Positions 26,834 to 36,913 of a DNA stretch of 64,000 nucleotides are shown in pieces. Both the position numbers and the translations under genes were made by a program. Source of the DNA: CAWDVH01 sp963805705. Lineage in GTDB: Bacteria > Actinomycetota > Actinomycetes > Streptosporangiales > Streptosporangiaceae. Below the pieces are notes generated by a model. That model was given only the letters and a program-made list of their open reading frames with translations, had not been told where the DNA came from and searched no databases. The DNA is taken from assembly GCA_963805705.1 (NCBI GenBank), contig CAWDVH010000005.1, forward strand, positions 1,688,631-1,752,630. Reading direction: 5' to 3'. How positions within the stretch are numbered: position 1 is the stretch's first letter; the number at the start of each line of letters is the position of its first letter.

Positions 26834-29508
26834 TCACCGGACTGCTAGACGCCGCATCTAGCCGTGGCGCGGCGCTGGTGATCCGCGGTACGCCAGGTGT
26901 CGGCAAGTCGGCCCTGCTGGAATGGGCGGCAGCGACGGCCGGTGACAGGTTCCAGGTCGTGCGCGCGGCCGGAACCGCAGCCGAGTTCGGCTTGCCGTTC
27001 GCCGCGCTCCACCAGATCCTCCGGCCAGTCCTCGGCCACTCCCTCCGGCTTCCGCGACACCGCCGTGAGGCGCTCGACGTCGCGTTCGGCAAGGAATCGG
27101 ACTCGCCGCCTGACCTGTTCTCCGTGGCGATGGCCGCGCTGGACCTGGTCGCCGAGGCCGCGGCCAGAAAACCGGTACTGCTACTCGCCGATGATGTGCA
27201 CTGGATGGATCCGTCCAGCCAGCAAGCGCTGGCCTTCGTCGGGCGCCGCATCTCCTCCGACCGCGTCGTCCTGCTCGCCACGCACCGTGACGGCCAGGAG
27301 GGATCGCTCGCGGACCCGGCCTTGGCCAGCATCGACCTCGCGCCGCTGGACCGCGCGTCAGCCGTCGAGATCCTCGAGCGCGCCGCGAGCGTGCTCGACG
27401 CGCGCACCCGCGCCCTGATTCTGGAGGTAGCCGGCGGCAACCCGCTCGCGCTGCTCGAACTGCCCCGAACAGTGACGGCGGGCGGTGACGCCATTGACAC
27501 CGACCGGCTGCCTCTCACCAGGCGGCTGGAGCGGTCATTCGCCGCCCGCATCGGCGACCTTGACGCAACGACGAGAACCGCGCTGAATCTCACCGCATTG
27601 AACGACTCCGGCGATCTCGCGGAGATCATAGCAGCAACTGAGCTGGTGGCAGGGACCGCGACACCGGCAGTGCTCGACCCGGCCGTCTTGGCCGGCCTGG
27701 TCAGCGTCAGGGAAACCGCCGTCCGCTTCGAGCACCCGCTGATCCGCTCCTCGATCTACCAGCAACTCAGTCCCACCGCGCTACGGGCCGGACACAACGC
27801 CCTGGCCCGGGTACTGCACGGCCACCCGGAACGCGCAGTCTGGCACTGGGCCGCCGCGGCGCTGCAACCGGACTCGGCCTTGGCCGCCGCTCTCGAGCAG
27901 TCGGCAGGCCGCTCGCTACAGCGCGGTGCCACCCTGAGCGCCGTGCACGCCCTCGAGCGCTCTGCGCAGCTCTCGGTCGAAGCCGGCGATCGGCGCCAGC
28001 GTGTATTCCGGGGCGCCGCTCTCGCCTATGAGGCCGGCCGCACCGCGCAGGCCGACCGGCTGCGCTCCAGTTATCGCGCACTCATCGGCGACGACGCCGA
28101 CCGGCTGCGCTACGAGTGGCTAGGTGAGCTGGCCAGCACCGACCGAGGCGGTGAGCAGCGCATCAGCGTGCTGATCGAACTGGCCGACCAGGCGCATGCG
28201 GCCGATGACGACAACCTGGCCATCCAGTTCCTGCGCGCGGCCGCGCTGCGGTGCTGGAACTTCTGCCCCGGCCGGCCGATCGGCCAGTCAGTGATCGCGG
28301 CTGCCGATCGCCTGGCCGTCGATGATGCCCCCGCCCGCGCTGCCCTGCTCGCCTACGGCGCGCCCTTGCAGAGCGCCGACGACGTCCTGGAAATCATCGC
28401 CAGCGTGAAGGCCTTCGATCGCGGCGCCACGACCACGTACCAGCTGGGGCACGCTGCGGCCTGCGTAGGCGCATTCGATGTTTCCGAGACGTTGTTCACC
28501 CAGGCGGTCGACGCGCTCCGGTCCGAGGGCCGGCTGCACACCCTGGGCACCGCCCTGGCGCTGATGTCCTGGTCGGCGCTGCGCCTCGGCCGCTGGTCGA
28601 AGGCAGTGTCGGCCGCCGAGGAAGGCGGACGGCTGTGCGCCGAGACCGAACAGCCGTTCTGGCATGCCTGCGCGCTCGCCGCCCAGGCCGCCGTGGCCGC
28701 GCGACGAGGCGACTTCGATGCGGCCAGCGACCTGATCCACGTCGCCGAGCAAGTCGCAAGTACGCACCACTTCGCCGCGGCCGACGCCGTCATCCTCGTC
28801 GCCCGCGCGACGATGGCATCGGGACAGGGCCAGCACGAACTCGCCTTCACCCATCTTGCGCGACTGCACGACCCAAGCGACTCAGCCCGCCACCCCGTCC
28901 ACGGGCTGTGGTCACTGGCGAGCCTCGCCGAAGCCGCGACCATGTGCGGCGAGACCGACGCCGCCCGCCGGATCGTCGCCACCGTGCGACTAGGCGTCCG
29001 CGCGACACCCTCACCAGCAGGGCAGATGAACCTCCGCTGCGCCGAGGCCGTGCTTGCCCCCGAGAACGAAATCGAGACCAGGCTCCGTGCGGCAATCCGG
29101 TCGAATATGGCGACATGGCCGATCGAGCACAGCCATCTCCTGCTGACCTACGGCACCTGGCTGCGCCGCCGCAAACGAGCCCGCGAGTCGCGCGACTACC
29201 TGCGCGAAGCACGCAACGGCTTCGAACGGCTCGGCGCCAAGCCGTGGGCCGAACGAGCCCGCGAAGAACTGCGCGCCGCCGGCGAGCGCAGCAACCTGCC
29301 AGCGGCTGACGCGTGGGACGGCCTGTCCCCGCAGGAGCTGCAGATCGCCTCCATGGTCACCCGGGGCCTGACCAACCGCGAGATCGGTGAGCGGCTGTTC
29401 CTCTCACACCGGACGGTCGGGAGCCACCTTTACCGCATGTTCCCGAAGCTAGGCATCAGCTCACGAGCGGAGCTACTACGACTGGCCGCCGAACGAGAGC
29501 GCACCTGA
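26785..29508 (+). CDS. LAL-type LuxR-family regulator with AAA ATPase domain
   Basis: A 907-residue large ATP-binding LuxR regulator: Walker A GTPGVGKS at 35-42, Walker B-like LLLADDVHWMD near 130, a helical TPR-rich middle, and a C-terminal LuxR helix-turn-helix (GLTNREIGERLFLSHRTVGS). GTG start at 26785 inside the antiporter gene, preceded by GGAGGGCGAG; no later start fits the ATPase domain. Being the last gene of the DUF4331 - cupin - antiporter run it probably controls that run. A hairpin follows 25 bases after its stop. Confidence 0.92.
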   Translation: MADWVPLTGRDPEQALITGLLDAASSRGAALVIRGTPGVGKSALLEWAAATAGDRFQVVRAAGTAAEFGLPFAALHQILRPVLGHSLRLPRHRREALDVAFGKESDSPPDLFSVAMAALDLVAEAAARKPVLLLADDVHWMDPSSQQALAFVGRRISSDRVVLLATHRDGQEGSLADPALASIDLAPLDRASAVEILERAASVLDARTRALILEVAGGNPLALLELPRTVTAGGDAIDTDRLPLTRRLERSFAARIGDLDATTRTALNLTALNDSGDLAEIIAATELVAGTATPAVLDPAVLAGLVSVRETAVRFEHPLIRSSIYQQLSPTALRAGHNALARVLHGHPERAVWHWAAAALQPDSALAAALEQSAGRSLQRGATLSAVHALERSAQLSVEAGDRRQRVFRGAALAYEAGRTAQADRLRSSYRALIGDDADRLRYEWLGELASTDRGGEQRISVLIELADQAHAADDDNLAIQFLRAAALRCWNFCPGRPIGQSVIAAADRLAVDDAPARAALLAYGAPLQSADDVLEIIASVKAFDRGATTTYQLGHAAACVGAFDVSETLFTQAVDALRSEGRLHTLGTALALMSWSALRLGRWSKAVSAAEEGGRLCAETEQPFWHACALAAQAAVAARRGDFDAASDLIHVAEQVASTHHFAAADAVILVARATMASGQGQHELAFTHLARLHDPSDSARHPVHGLWSLASLAEAATMCGETDAARRIVATVRLGVRATPSPAGQMNLRCAEAVLAPENEIETRLRAAIRSNMATWPIEHSHLLLTYGTWLRRRKRARESRDYLREARNGFERLGAKPWAERAREELRAAGERSNLPAADAWDGLSPQELQIASMVTRGLTNREIGERLFLSHRTVGSHLYRMFPKLGISSRAELLRLAAERERT

Positions 29509-29533
29509 ACCTCAGCAGCCAGTGAAGACCGGA

Positions 29534-29550
29534 TGGCCGCCCCGCGGCCA
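29534..29550 (+). terminator. Hairpin terminator after the LAL regulator
   Basis: TGGCCGC-CCC-GCGGCCA, a perfect seven-base stem with a three-base loop, starts 25 bases after the stop codon at 29508. No T-tract. Confidence 0.6.
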
Positions 29551-29867
29551 GAGCATCAGCCCGCTCGATGCGGCAGAACGGCACTGGTAGCCAGGTTTGT
29601 GTTGCGGAAGGGTGACTCGCGATCCTCGATCCAAGCTGATCGCCAGGTTCCAGCCGCCTGAAACCCATCTTTAAGCCAGATCAAGCCGCGCGCGGCGGCA
29701 GGCCCCTGGATCGGGGCATGCGGCGGAGGTACTGTTCGCAGAAGATCGCCGCAGAACCGGAAATGGTGACGGAGATCTGGCCAGATATGACCCGGAGCTA
29801 TGCGGGAGCGCGGATGGCAGACCAGCAACGTCCGGCCCGCCAGGCCGTGGCCGGATAGGCACGGCCT
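29551..29867. other. Intergenic stretch before the first FAD-reductase paralogue
   Basis: No gene or remnant is apparent. It should hold the promoter of the gene at 29868. A short inverted repeat GCCCC-TGGATC-GGGGC lies around 29702-29717. A half-site GGGTGA at 29610-29615 lacks its partner. Confidence 0.4.
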
Positions 29868-31595
29868 GTGCCCGGCGGAACCGGTAGCTCGCGGCCGTCG
29901 ATCATGCTTGCCTGCCGCGACCGTGCCGAGCGGACGGCCCTGGGCCGGGAACTGTCCAAGCGCTACGGTGCCGACTATCACGTTGTCGTCTGCGACCAGC
30001 CCGGGGATCTGGAACCCCGGATGAGAGAACTGCTGGACGCCGGTACGCCGGTTGCGCTGGTCATCGCCGCGGTCGGCCGACCCGACCTGGGTGACATCGA
30101 GGTACTTGCCGCGCTGCGCGCCATAGACCCGACGGCGTTGCGGATAGCCGCGGTTCGCTGGGGTGACTGGAAAACCACGCGCCCTATGTTCGACGCTATC
30201 GCGACCGGCAAGGTCGACCACTGGGTGACACAGCCCGTGCAGACCCCCGACGAGGATTTCCACAGCTACATCGCGGGATTCTTGAGCGAGTGGCGCGGGC
30301 GGAGCGCGGGCGACTTCGAGGCGGTTCGCGTGATCGGCGAGCGATGGTCGGTCCGGTCTCAGGAAATGCGCGACCTTTTCTCCCGGAACGGGATTCCGGC
30401 TGGCTTTTATGACGCCGCCTCGACGGCCGGGCGGCAGATGCTTCGCGAACTCGCCGTGGCGCCGGGCGACCTGCCGGTGGTCACGCTGCTGTTCGGAGCG
30501 CGGCAGACAACGCTGGTCAACCCATCGAACGCCGAGATAGCCGACGCGTTCGCCGTCATGCCGCCGATCCCCGCCACCGAGGTATTCGACGTGGCCGTGG
30601 TCGGCGCCGGCCCGGCAGGCCTGGCCGCCGCGGTGTATGCGTCATCAGAAGGCCTGCGGACGGTGGTCGTCGAGCGCGAGGCCATCGGCGGTCAGGCAGG
30701 GACCAGTTCGATGATCCGGAACTACCCGGGATTCTCGCAAGGTGTCAGCGGATCACGGCTCACCAGGGAGGCGTGGCAGCAGGCCTGGCTGTTCGGCACC
30801 ATGTTTGTGTTCATGCGCCAGGTCGAGGGCCTGTCGCACGCGGATGGCCACTACCGGCTGCGGCTTTCCGATGGCGGCGCGCTGACGGCCAGGACGGTGG
30901 TTGTCGCCAGCGGCGCTACCTACCGGCGCCTCGGTGTGCCGAGCCTGGAAGAGCTGCGGGGGCGGGGAGTGTTTTACGGTGCCGGGGTCAGCGAGGCACC
31001 GGCGATGCACCGCGGGAACGTGTTCGTCGTCGGGGGCGGCAACTCGGCCGGCCAGGCCGCGCTGCACCTGGCCAAGTGGGCCGCCCGGGTGACGGTCCTG
31101 GTGCGGGGCGAGTCGCTGGCGGACAGCATGTCCGACTACCTCATCCGCGAGATCGATGCAGCTCCCAATGTCGCTGTCATGCACCACGTCCAGGTGGTTG
31201 ACGGTACCGGCACTAATTACCTCGAGTCAGTGGTGCTGCAAGACAGCACATCGGGAACGCGGCGCGATGTCCCGGCGGACGCCTTGTTCGTCCTCATCGG
31301 CTCGCAGCCACAGGCAGAATGGCTCGGCGAGAGCATCGCACGTGACCCGTGGGGCTTCATCCTCACCGGCGCCGACCTTTCCGGCGACCCCGGAATCCGC
31401 TGGCACCTCGGCCGCTCGCCGATGCCGCTCGAGACCAGCATGCCGGGAGTGCTCGCCATCGGAGACGTGCGGCACGGCTCGGTCAAGCGAGTCGCATCCG
31501 CGGTCGGAGAAGGAGCGGGCGCCATTCCCCAGGTGCACCGCTACCTGGCAGCGCCAGCGGTGGCGCAGGCCGATCCGGCCGGTAATGCGGGCTGA
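29868..31595 (+). CDS. Fused pseudo-receiver / thioredoxin-like / FAD reductase protein, copy 1
   Basis: A 575-residue cytoplasmic protein with three parts: residues 10-140 resemble a response-regulator receiver, 150-230 a thioredoxin or glutaredoxin-like domain (GIPAGFYDAAS..DLPVVTLLFG..LVNPSNAEIADAF), and 238-560 a thioredoxin-reductase-like FAD/NAD(P)H module with GAGPAG 246-251 and VVGGGNSAGQAA 387-398. Similar fusions are annotated as fused response regulator/thioredoxin-disulfide reductase. Here the phosphoacceptor position reads VIAAVGRP with no Asp, the thioredoxin-like part has no CxxC, and the reductase CxxC before the second Rossmann fold is replaced (GVFYGAGVSEA). Disulfide reduction by this protein is thus unlikely. 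GTG start, weak ribosome site; ATG at 29904 is an alternative. Converges on its paralogue at 31760. Confidence 0.88.
   Translation: MPGGTGSSRPSIMLACRDRAERTALGRELSKRYGADYHVVVCDQPGDLEPRMRELLDAGTPVALVIAAVGRPDLGDIEVLAALRAIDPTALRIAAVRWGDWKTTRPMFDAIATGKVDHWVTQPVQTPDEDFHSYIAGFLSEWRGRSAGDFEAVRVIGERWSVRSQEMRDLFSRNGIPAGFYDAASTAGRQMLRELAVAPGDLPVVTLLFGARQTTLVNPSNAEIADAFAVMPPIPATEVFDVAVVGAGPAGLAAAVYASSEGLRTVVVEREAIGGQAGTSSMIRNYPGFSQGVSGSRLTREAWQQAWLFGTMFVFMRQVEGLSHADGHYRLRLSDGGALTARTVVVASGATYRRLGVPSLEELRGRGVFYGAGVSEAPAMHRGNVFVVGGGNSAGQAALHLAKWAARVTVLVRGESLADSMSDYLIREIDAAPNVAVMHHVQVVDGTGTNYLESVVLQDSTSGTRRDVPADALFVLIGSQPQAEWLGESIARDPWGFILTGADLSGDPGIRWHLGRSPMPLETSMPGVLAIGDVRHGSVKRVASAVGEGAGAIPQVHRYLAAPAVAQADPAGNAG
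31019..31154 (+). repeat. 136-bp tract shared with the convergent paralogue (inverted copy 1)
   Basis: This stretch, coding for the second nucleotide-binding fold (VFVVGGGNSAGQ onward to YLIREI), differs from the reverse complement of 32174-32309 at one position by eye (GGGGCGAG here versus GAGGCGAG). The flanking coding DNA of the two genes is visibly more divergent, which suggests gene conversion. Confidence 0.8.
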
Positions 31596-31617
31596 CGCGT
31601 GCCCGGCGGCGGCCAGC

Positions 31618-31635
31618 GGCCCGGCGAGCCGGGCC
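31618..31635. terminator. Hairpin between convergent genes
   Basis: GGCCCGG-CGAG-CCGGGCC forms a seven-base stem (eight with a C-G closing into the loop) 22 bases after the stop of copy 1 and within the 164-base gap to the stop of copy 2; it could terminate from either side. Confidence 0.55.
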
Positions 31636-31759
31636 AGCCGATACCGTTGGTAGTGAGCGAGATCTCGGGCCACGGGTCCAGTGCCGCCGCGGCGGCGCTC
31701 GGTAACCGCCGGACAGGGCAACCCCGGTGTCCTGGAAGCACTCCTCAGTCGGCCAACCC

Positions 31760-33496
31760 TCATCCCCCGCCGTGAGTATCCAGCCAGCGGTGCACCAGCG
31801 GAATGCTGACCGCGCCCTCGCCGACCGCGGAGGCGACCCGCTTGACCGACCCGCGGCGCGCGTCGCCGACCGCGAAGACTCCGGGCAGGCTCGTTTCCAG
31901 TGATAGGGGCGCGCGGTCGAGAGGCCAGCGGGCGTCACCATCGTCCAGCAGGTCGGGTCCGGTGAGGATAAACCCCCACTGGTCGCGTGCGATGCTCTCG
32001 CCGAGCCATTCTGTCCGCGGCTGCGCGCCGATGAGGACGAACAGGGCGTCCGCCTGCACGCTCCGCCGGGCCCCGGAGGGGGTGTATTCGAGGATCAGCG
32101 ATTCGAGATGGGAGGTGCCGCTGCCGCCGGCCACCTGGACGTGGTAGCAGACGTCCACGTTCGGCGTCGCGTTGATCTCGCGGATGAGGTAGTCGGACAT
32201 GCTGTCCGCCAGCGACTCGCCTCGCACCAGGACCGTCACCCGGGCGGCCCACTTGGCCAGGTGCAGCGCGGCCTGGCCGGCCGAGTTGCCGCCCCCGACG
32301 ACGAACACGGTCCGCCCGTGCATGGCCGGGGCCTCACTGACTGCGGCGCCGTAGAAGACGCCCTGGCCCTTGAGGGCCTCTAGGCGCGGGATACCCAGCC
32401 GCCGGTAGGCGGCGCCGGTGGCGATGACTACGGAACGCGAGGTGAGAACGCCGCCGTCGGAAAGCCGCAGGTGGTAGTGGCCGTCCTCGCTGGACAGGCC
32501 CTGGACCCCGCGCACGAACAGGAACGTGGTGCCCAGGGACCAGGCTTGCTGCCAGCTCTCCTGCGCCAGCCTGGCGCCGCTGATGCCCTGGGAGAAGCCG
32601 GGGTAGTTGCGGATCATCGAGCTGGTCCCTGCCTGTCCGCCGACGGCCTCCTGCTCGACTACCACGGTCCGCAGGCCCTCGGAGGACGCGTAGACCGCCG
32701 CCGCGAGCCCGGCCGGGCCGGCCCCCACCACTGTCACGTCGAAGACCTCCTCGGCGGAGATCGGCTTCATCAGGCCGAAGGCGTCAGCAATCTCCAGGTT
32801 GGTGGGGTTGACCAGCGCTGACCGCTCGGCCGCGAACCGGAGTACGACCACCGGCAGTTCCGGCAGCTCCAGGCCGAGCTCGCGTAGCATCTGCTGCGCG
32901 ATCCCGGATGCGGCGTCGTAAAAGCCTGCCGGGACCCGGTAGCGGGAGAAGATGTCACGCAGCTCCTGGGACCGCGCGGACCAGGACTCGCCGATCACCC
33001 GCACGGCCTCGTAGCCGCCGTCGCGGCGGCTGCTCCACTCCCTCAGGAACTCTGTGATCGAGCGGTGGAACTCCTCGGCCGGGGCCTGCACAGGACGCGT
33101 CACCCAGTGGTCGATCTTGCCCAGGGTGATGGCGTGGAAGATGGACTGCGCGGATTCCCAGTCACCCCATTGAACCGTGGCGACCCGGACTGCCGTGGCG
33201 TCGATGACCCGGATCGCGGCCAGCACCTCGATGCCATCCCGATCCTGCGCACCGAGCCCGCCGATGACCATGGCCACCGGCAGGCCCGCCGCCAGCAGGT
33301 TCCGCATCCGGGTCTCCAGCTCCGCGGGCCGGTCGCAGACGACGATCTGATAGTCCGCGCCATACCGCTTGGACAGCTCCCGGCCGAGGATCTCCCTGGC
33401 GCCCGGCTCACGGCAGACGACGACGATGGCCGCCCGCGCCCCGGCCGCCGCCAGGTCCCCAGGCCGGGCGGTGGCCAGGCCGGCTGATGTAGTCAT
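31760..33496 (-). CDS. Fused pseudo-receiver / thioredoxin-like / FAD reductase protein, copy 2
   Basis: A 578-residue paralogue of the protein at 29868, alignable from end to end: LGRELSKRYGADYQIVVCD near residue 40, the thioredoxin-like part (RVPAGFYDAASGIAQQML), GAGPAG and VVGGGNSAGQAA. The receiver phosphoacceptor is again missing (VIGGLGAQD), and the reductase cysteines are replaced (GVFYGAAVSEA). Predicted to bind FAD and NAD(P)H; role unknown, perhaps redox sensing. AAAGGAAA lies before the ATG at 33496. It faces copy 1 tail to tail; the gene upstream on the same strand (methyltransferase) ends 24 bases before its start and the two are likely co-transcribed. Confidence 0.9.
   Translation of the reverse strand: MTTSAGLATARPGDLAAAGARAAIVVVCREPGAREILGRELSKRYGADYQIVVCDRPAELETRMRNLLAAGLPVAMVIGGLGAQDRDGIEVLAAIRVIDATAVRVATVQWGDWESAQSIFHAITLGKIDHWVTRPVQAPAEEFHRSITEFLREWSSRRDGGYEAVRVIGESWSARSQELRDIFSRYRVPAGFYDAASGIAQQMLRELGLELPELPVVVLRFAAERSALVNPTNLEIADAFGLMKPISAEEVFDVTVVGAGPAGLAAAVYASSEGLRTVVVEQEAVGGQAGTSSMIRNYPGFSQGISGARLAQESWQQAWSLGTTFLFVRGVQGLSSEDGHYHLRLSDGGVLTSRSVVIATGAAYRRLGIPRLEALKGQGVFYGAAVSEAPAMHGRTVFVVGGGNSAGQAALHLAKWAARVTVLVRGESLADSMSDYLIREINATPNVDVCYHVQVAGGSGTSHLESLILEYTPSGARRSVQADALFVLIGAQPRTEWLGESIARDQWGFILTGPDLLDDGDARWPLDRAPLSLETSLPGVFAVGDARRGSVKRVASAVGEGAVSIPLVHRWLDTHGGG
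32174..32309 (-). repeat. 136-bp tract shared with the convergent paralogue (inverted copy 2)
   Basis: Reverse complement of 31019-31154 with a single difference seen by eye. Together the two make an inverted repeat about 1.0 kb apart, centred near 31664. Confidence 0.8.
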
Positions 33497-33520
33497 GTCA
33501 TTTCCTTTGAAAGCGCGTTG

Positions 33521-34345
33521 TCAGCGAAGGGTTAGGACGGTCTCGAGGTAGCTGGCCGGGATGGCGATGCTCCCGCCGTCGCCGTTGCGGTCCCGGCGGC
33601 GGGCCAGGTCGGCGAGGTCGGCGGCCAGCGCGTCGCGGCCGTCGTCGCCAGCTGCCTCGAAGGCCTTGAGGGTCGGCCCGTACCAGCGGCGGAAGAAGGC
33701 GACGAACTCCCCGGCGGAGGTGAACCGCCAGGTGCAGGTGCGCTCCACCGACCGGGCGCCGGCGATGGCCGGCCCGAACAGGTCCGACAGGTGCTGCTCG
33801 GTCCCCCACAGCAGCGGCGATGCGACGCCGGGCGGCCCGGGCACGTGCCGGGTGATGACGCCGAACATCTCGCCGATGAACCCGTCGGGAGTCCATGAGG
33901 CGAGGCCGACGGTGCCGCCCGGGCGGGTGACCCGGATGATCTCCCCGGCGGCCCGCTGATGGTCCGGTGCGAACATGGCTCCGAAGACGCTCAGCACCGC
34001 ATCGAACGACGCGTCCGGCACGGGCAGGTCTTCGGCGTCACCGAGCCGGAACTCGACGTCGAGGCCTTCGGCCATCGCACGCCCGCGTCCGCCTTCGAGC
34101 AGCTCGGAAACGTAGTCGATGCCCAGTGCGCGGGTGCCGGAGCGGGCCGCCGCCAAGGTGGCGTTGCCGTTGCCGCATGCGACATCGAGCACCTTCCAGC
34201 CGGCCCTCAGGTCGGCGGCGTCGGCCAGCAGCTCGCTGGCCAGCACGATCCGTGAGGCGACGACGGCGAAGTCGCCGCTGGCCCAGGTCTTTTGCTGACG
34301 CGCCTTGATGACCGAGAGGTCCGCACGCGCCGTGGTGATAGTCAT
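33521..34345 (-). CDS. Class I SAM-dependent methyltransferase
   Basis: A 274-residue enzyme of the UbiE/COQ5-like group. Motif I VLDVACGNGN at 52-61, acidic residue of motif II in LGIDYVSELL, motif II/III DLPVPDASFDAVLSVFGAMF and VTRPGGTVGLASWTPDGFIG. Substrate unknown. AGGAGA lies before the ATG at 34345; a longer frame to 34381 lacks this. Divergent from the HxlR-type regulator starting at 34570, which may control it, and 24 bases upstream of FAD-reductase copy 2. Confidence 0.9.
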   Translation of the reverse strand: MTITTARADLSVIKARQQKTWASGDFAVVASRIVLASELLADAADLRAGWKVLDVACGNGNATLAAARSGTRALGIDYVSELLEGGRGRAMAEGLDVEFRLGDAEDLPVPDASFDAVLSVFGAMFAPDHQRAAGEIIRVTRPGGTVGLASWTPDGFIGEMFGVITRHVPGPPGVASPLLWGTEQHLSDLFGPAIAGARSVERTCTWRFTSAGEFVAFFRRWYGPTLKAFEAAGDDGRDALAADLADLARRRDRNGDGGSIAIPASYLETVLTLR

Positions 34346-34466
34346 GATGTCTCCTGTTCCTCGTGCCCCAGTGCGGGGCACCTCGGTTACAGGCTGCGCG
34401 ACGGCGCCTCGGCGGACTAGTGACGTTCCCGTACCACCGCCGGCCGCCCAGCGGCCCGGCGAATCG

Positions 34467-34482
34467 CACCCAGCGGCGGGTG
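34467..34482. promoter_or_regulatory. Relaxed match to the CACCC-N6-GGGTG palindrome
   Basis: CACCCAGCGGCGGGTG lies in the divergent region between methyltransferase and regulator. It keeps the five inner bases of each half-site and the six-base spacer, but the outermost pair is G/C instead of T/A and I see no CAGAAT at the expected distance. It may be chance in GC-rich DNA or the operator of the local regulator. Confidence 0.25.
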
Positions 34483-34569
34483 CGGACCCGCGCAGCCTGC
34501 GGCGACGGTGTCAGGCCCGGTCCACAATCTGTACTACCCTCAGGCCGGCCTGCCGTACATGATGGGAAC

Positions 34570-35279
34570 ATGACAGGCTACGCGGACTACTGCCCGATCT
34601 CGGGCGGGGTCGAAGTGCTGGGTGACCGGTGGACGCCACTGGTCATCCGCGAGCTCATGGTGGGCGCCGGCGGCTTCAACGAGATCCACCGGGGCATTCC
34701 CCGGATCAGCCGGACCCTGCTCGCGCAGCGGCTCCGGATGCTCGAGCGCCGCGGCCTCGTCCGCCGCTCGGCCGGCCCGACGGCCTGCCCGGGCCTTACA
34801 CGCTGACGCCCGCCGGGGAGGGCCTGACCCCGATCATCTGGGCGATGGGGCACTGGGCCGCCGAATGGACGTTCGGCGACCCCGAGGACGAGGACTGCGA
34901 CGGCCTGTCGCTCATGTGGCGGTTGCACCAGCATGCGATCACCGCCAAGTTGCCGCGCCAGCGCACCGTCTTGCATATGACGCTGACCGGCGCGGGCGCC
35001 GCCGAGGGCTGGCTCAACATCGACCGCGGCGCGATCACCGTGTGCAAGGACAACCCCGGCTACGACGTCGACCTGGCCATCGAGGCCAATACCGGCCAGA
35101 TGCAGCGGTGGCTGATCGGCATGGTCCCGTTCCGGGACCTGGTGGCCAACGGCCACGCCCGCCTGCTCGGGCCCAGCCGGCTGGCCAGGGCTTTCCCGAC
35201 CTGGTTCGACACCTCCTTCTTCGCCGAAGGCCTACGCCGGGCCGAGCAACGCCACCAGCGGGCCGCCGTGCCCGCCTGA
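34570..35279 (+). pseudogene. HxlR-family transcriptional regulator with C-terminal extension, frameshifted
   Basis: The first frame from the ATG at 34570 gives YCPISGGVEVLGDRWTPLVI and RISRTLLAQRLRMLERRGLV, a clear HxlR winged helix, but stops at 34806. The continuation YTLTPAGEGLTPIIWAMGHW, which belongs to the same domain, lies in another frame, open until 35279, and is followed by a sterol-carrier-like domain (DVDLAIEANTGQMQRWLIGM). The shift is near 34770-34795 in a run of G and C. Either a real inactivation or a sequencing error. Reconstructed length about 236 residues, usual for this two-domain type. Divergent from the methyltransferase gene. Confidence 0.8.
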
Positions 35280-35334
35280 CGCCGGACCCGGCATCACGGC
35301 CAGGACGACTGCGCAGTCAGCGGCATAGCCGAGC

Positions 35335-35627
35335 CTAACCGCCGGCCATGGCGCCGACGATGAGGTAGGGCTCGGCGCCGGCGGCGACGGCCGGGGGGAG
35401 CGGGTCGTCAGGCGGCTCGTGGGACAGGTCCTGCTCGCAGGCGAAGAACCGGATGAACGCCCGCCGCAGGCCGCTGTCGTGGCTGCGGATGGTGCCGCGC
35501 AGTACCGGGTAGCTGCCTTCCAGCGCGTCCAGGACGGACCGCTGCGTGACCGGCCCCGCGACGTCCAGGCGGACCTCGCCGTCGATGCGGGCGAGGGTGC
35601 GCAGGTGCGCGGGCAGGACGACCCGGA

Positions 35628-35631
<4 letters not shown>
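35335..35631 (-). CDS. MoaD/ThiS-like ubiquitin-fold protein
   Basis: A 98-residue protein with the beta-grasp pattern (MIRVVLPAHLRTLARI, VTQRSVLDALEGSYPVLRG, FIRFFACEQDL) and a C-terminal Gly-Gly (GAMAGG), as needed for adenylation and thiocarboxylation in sulfur-carrier proteins of the MoaD family. The ATG at 35631 overlaps the stop of the upstream propeller gene by four bases (ATGA), so the two are translationally coupled. No MoaE, MoeB or ThiF gene is in the window, so its sulfur-transfer partner is unknown. Confidence 0.88.
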
Positions 35632-36743
<1,112 letters not shown>

Positions 36744-36913
36744 CCCTCTGCTCCCGTCTGCGCAGCCAGGCGCGCCTGTGCCTGGATCCGGCCGGACATG
36801 AGACCCACCCGCCTGACCTGGCCCTATCCGGTAAGCAGAAAGATGTCATAGCCCGCTGACGTTTTGACGCCGGACGCACCGCAGACTCATCGCCGCGAGC
36901 GCAGGAATCGTCC

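Noticed and set aside
29610..29615. GGGTGA upstream of the first FAD-reductase copy as a sixth operator
   Set aside because: The partner half-site at the required distance reads TGTGTT, so no palindrome exists.
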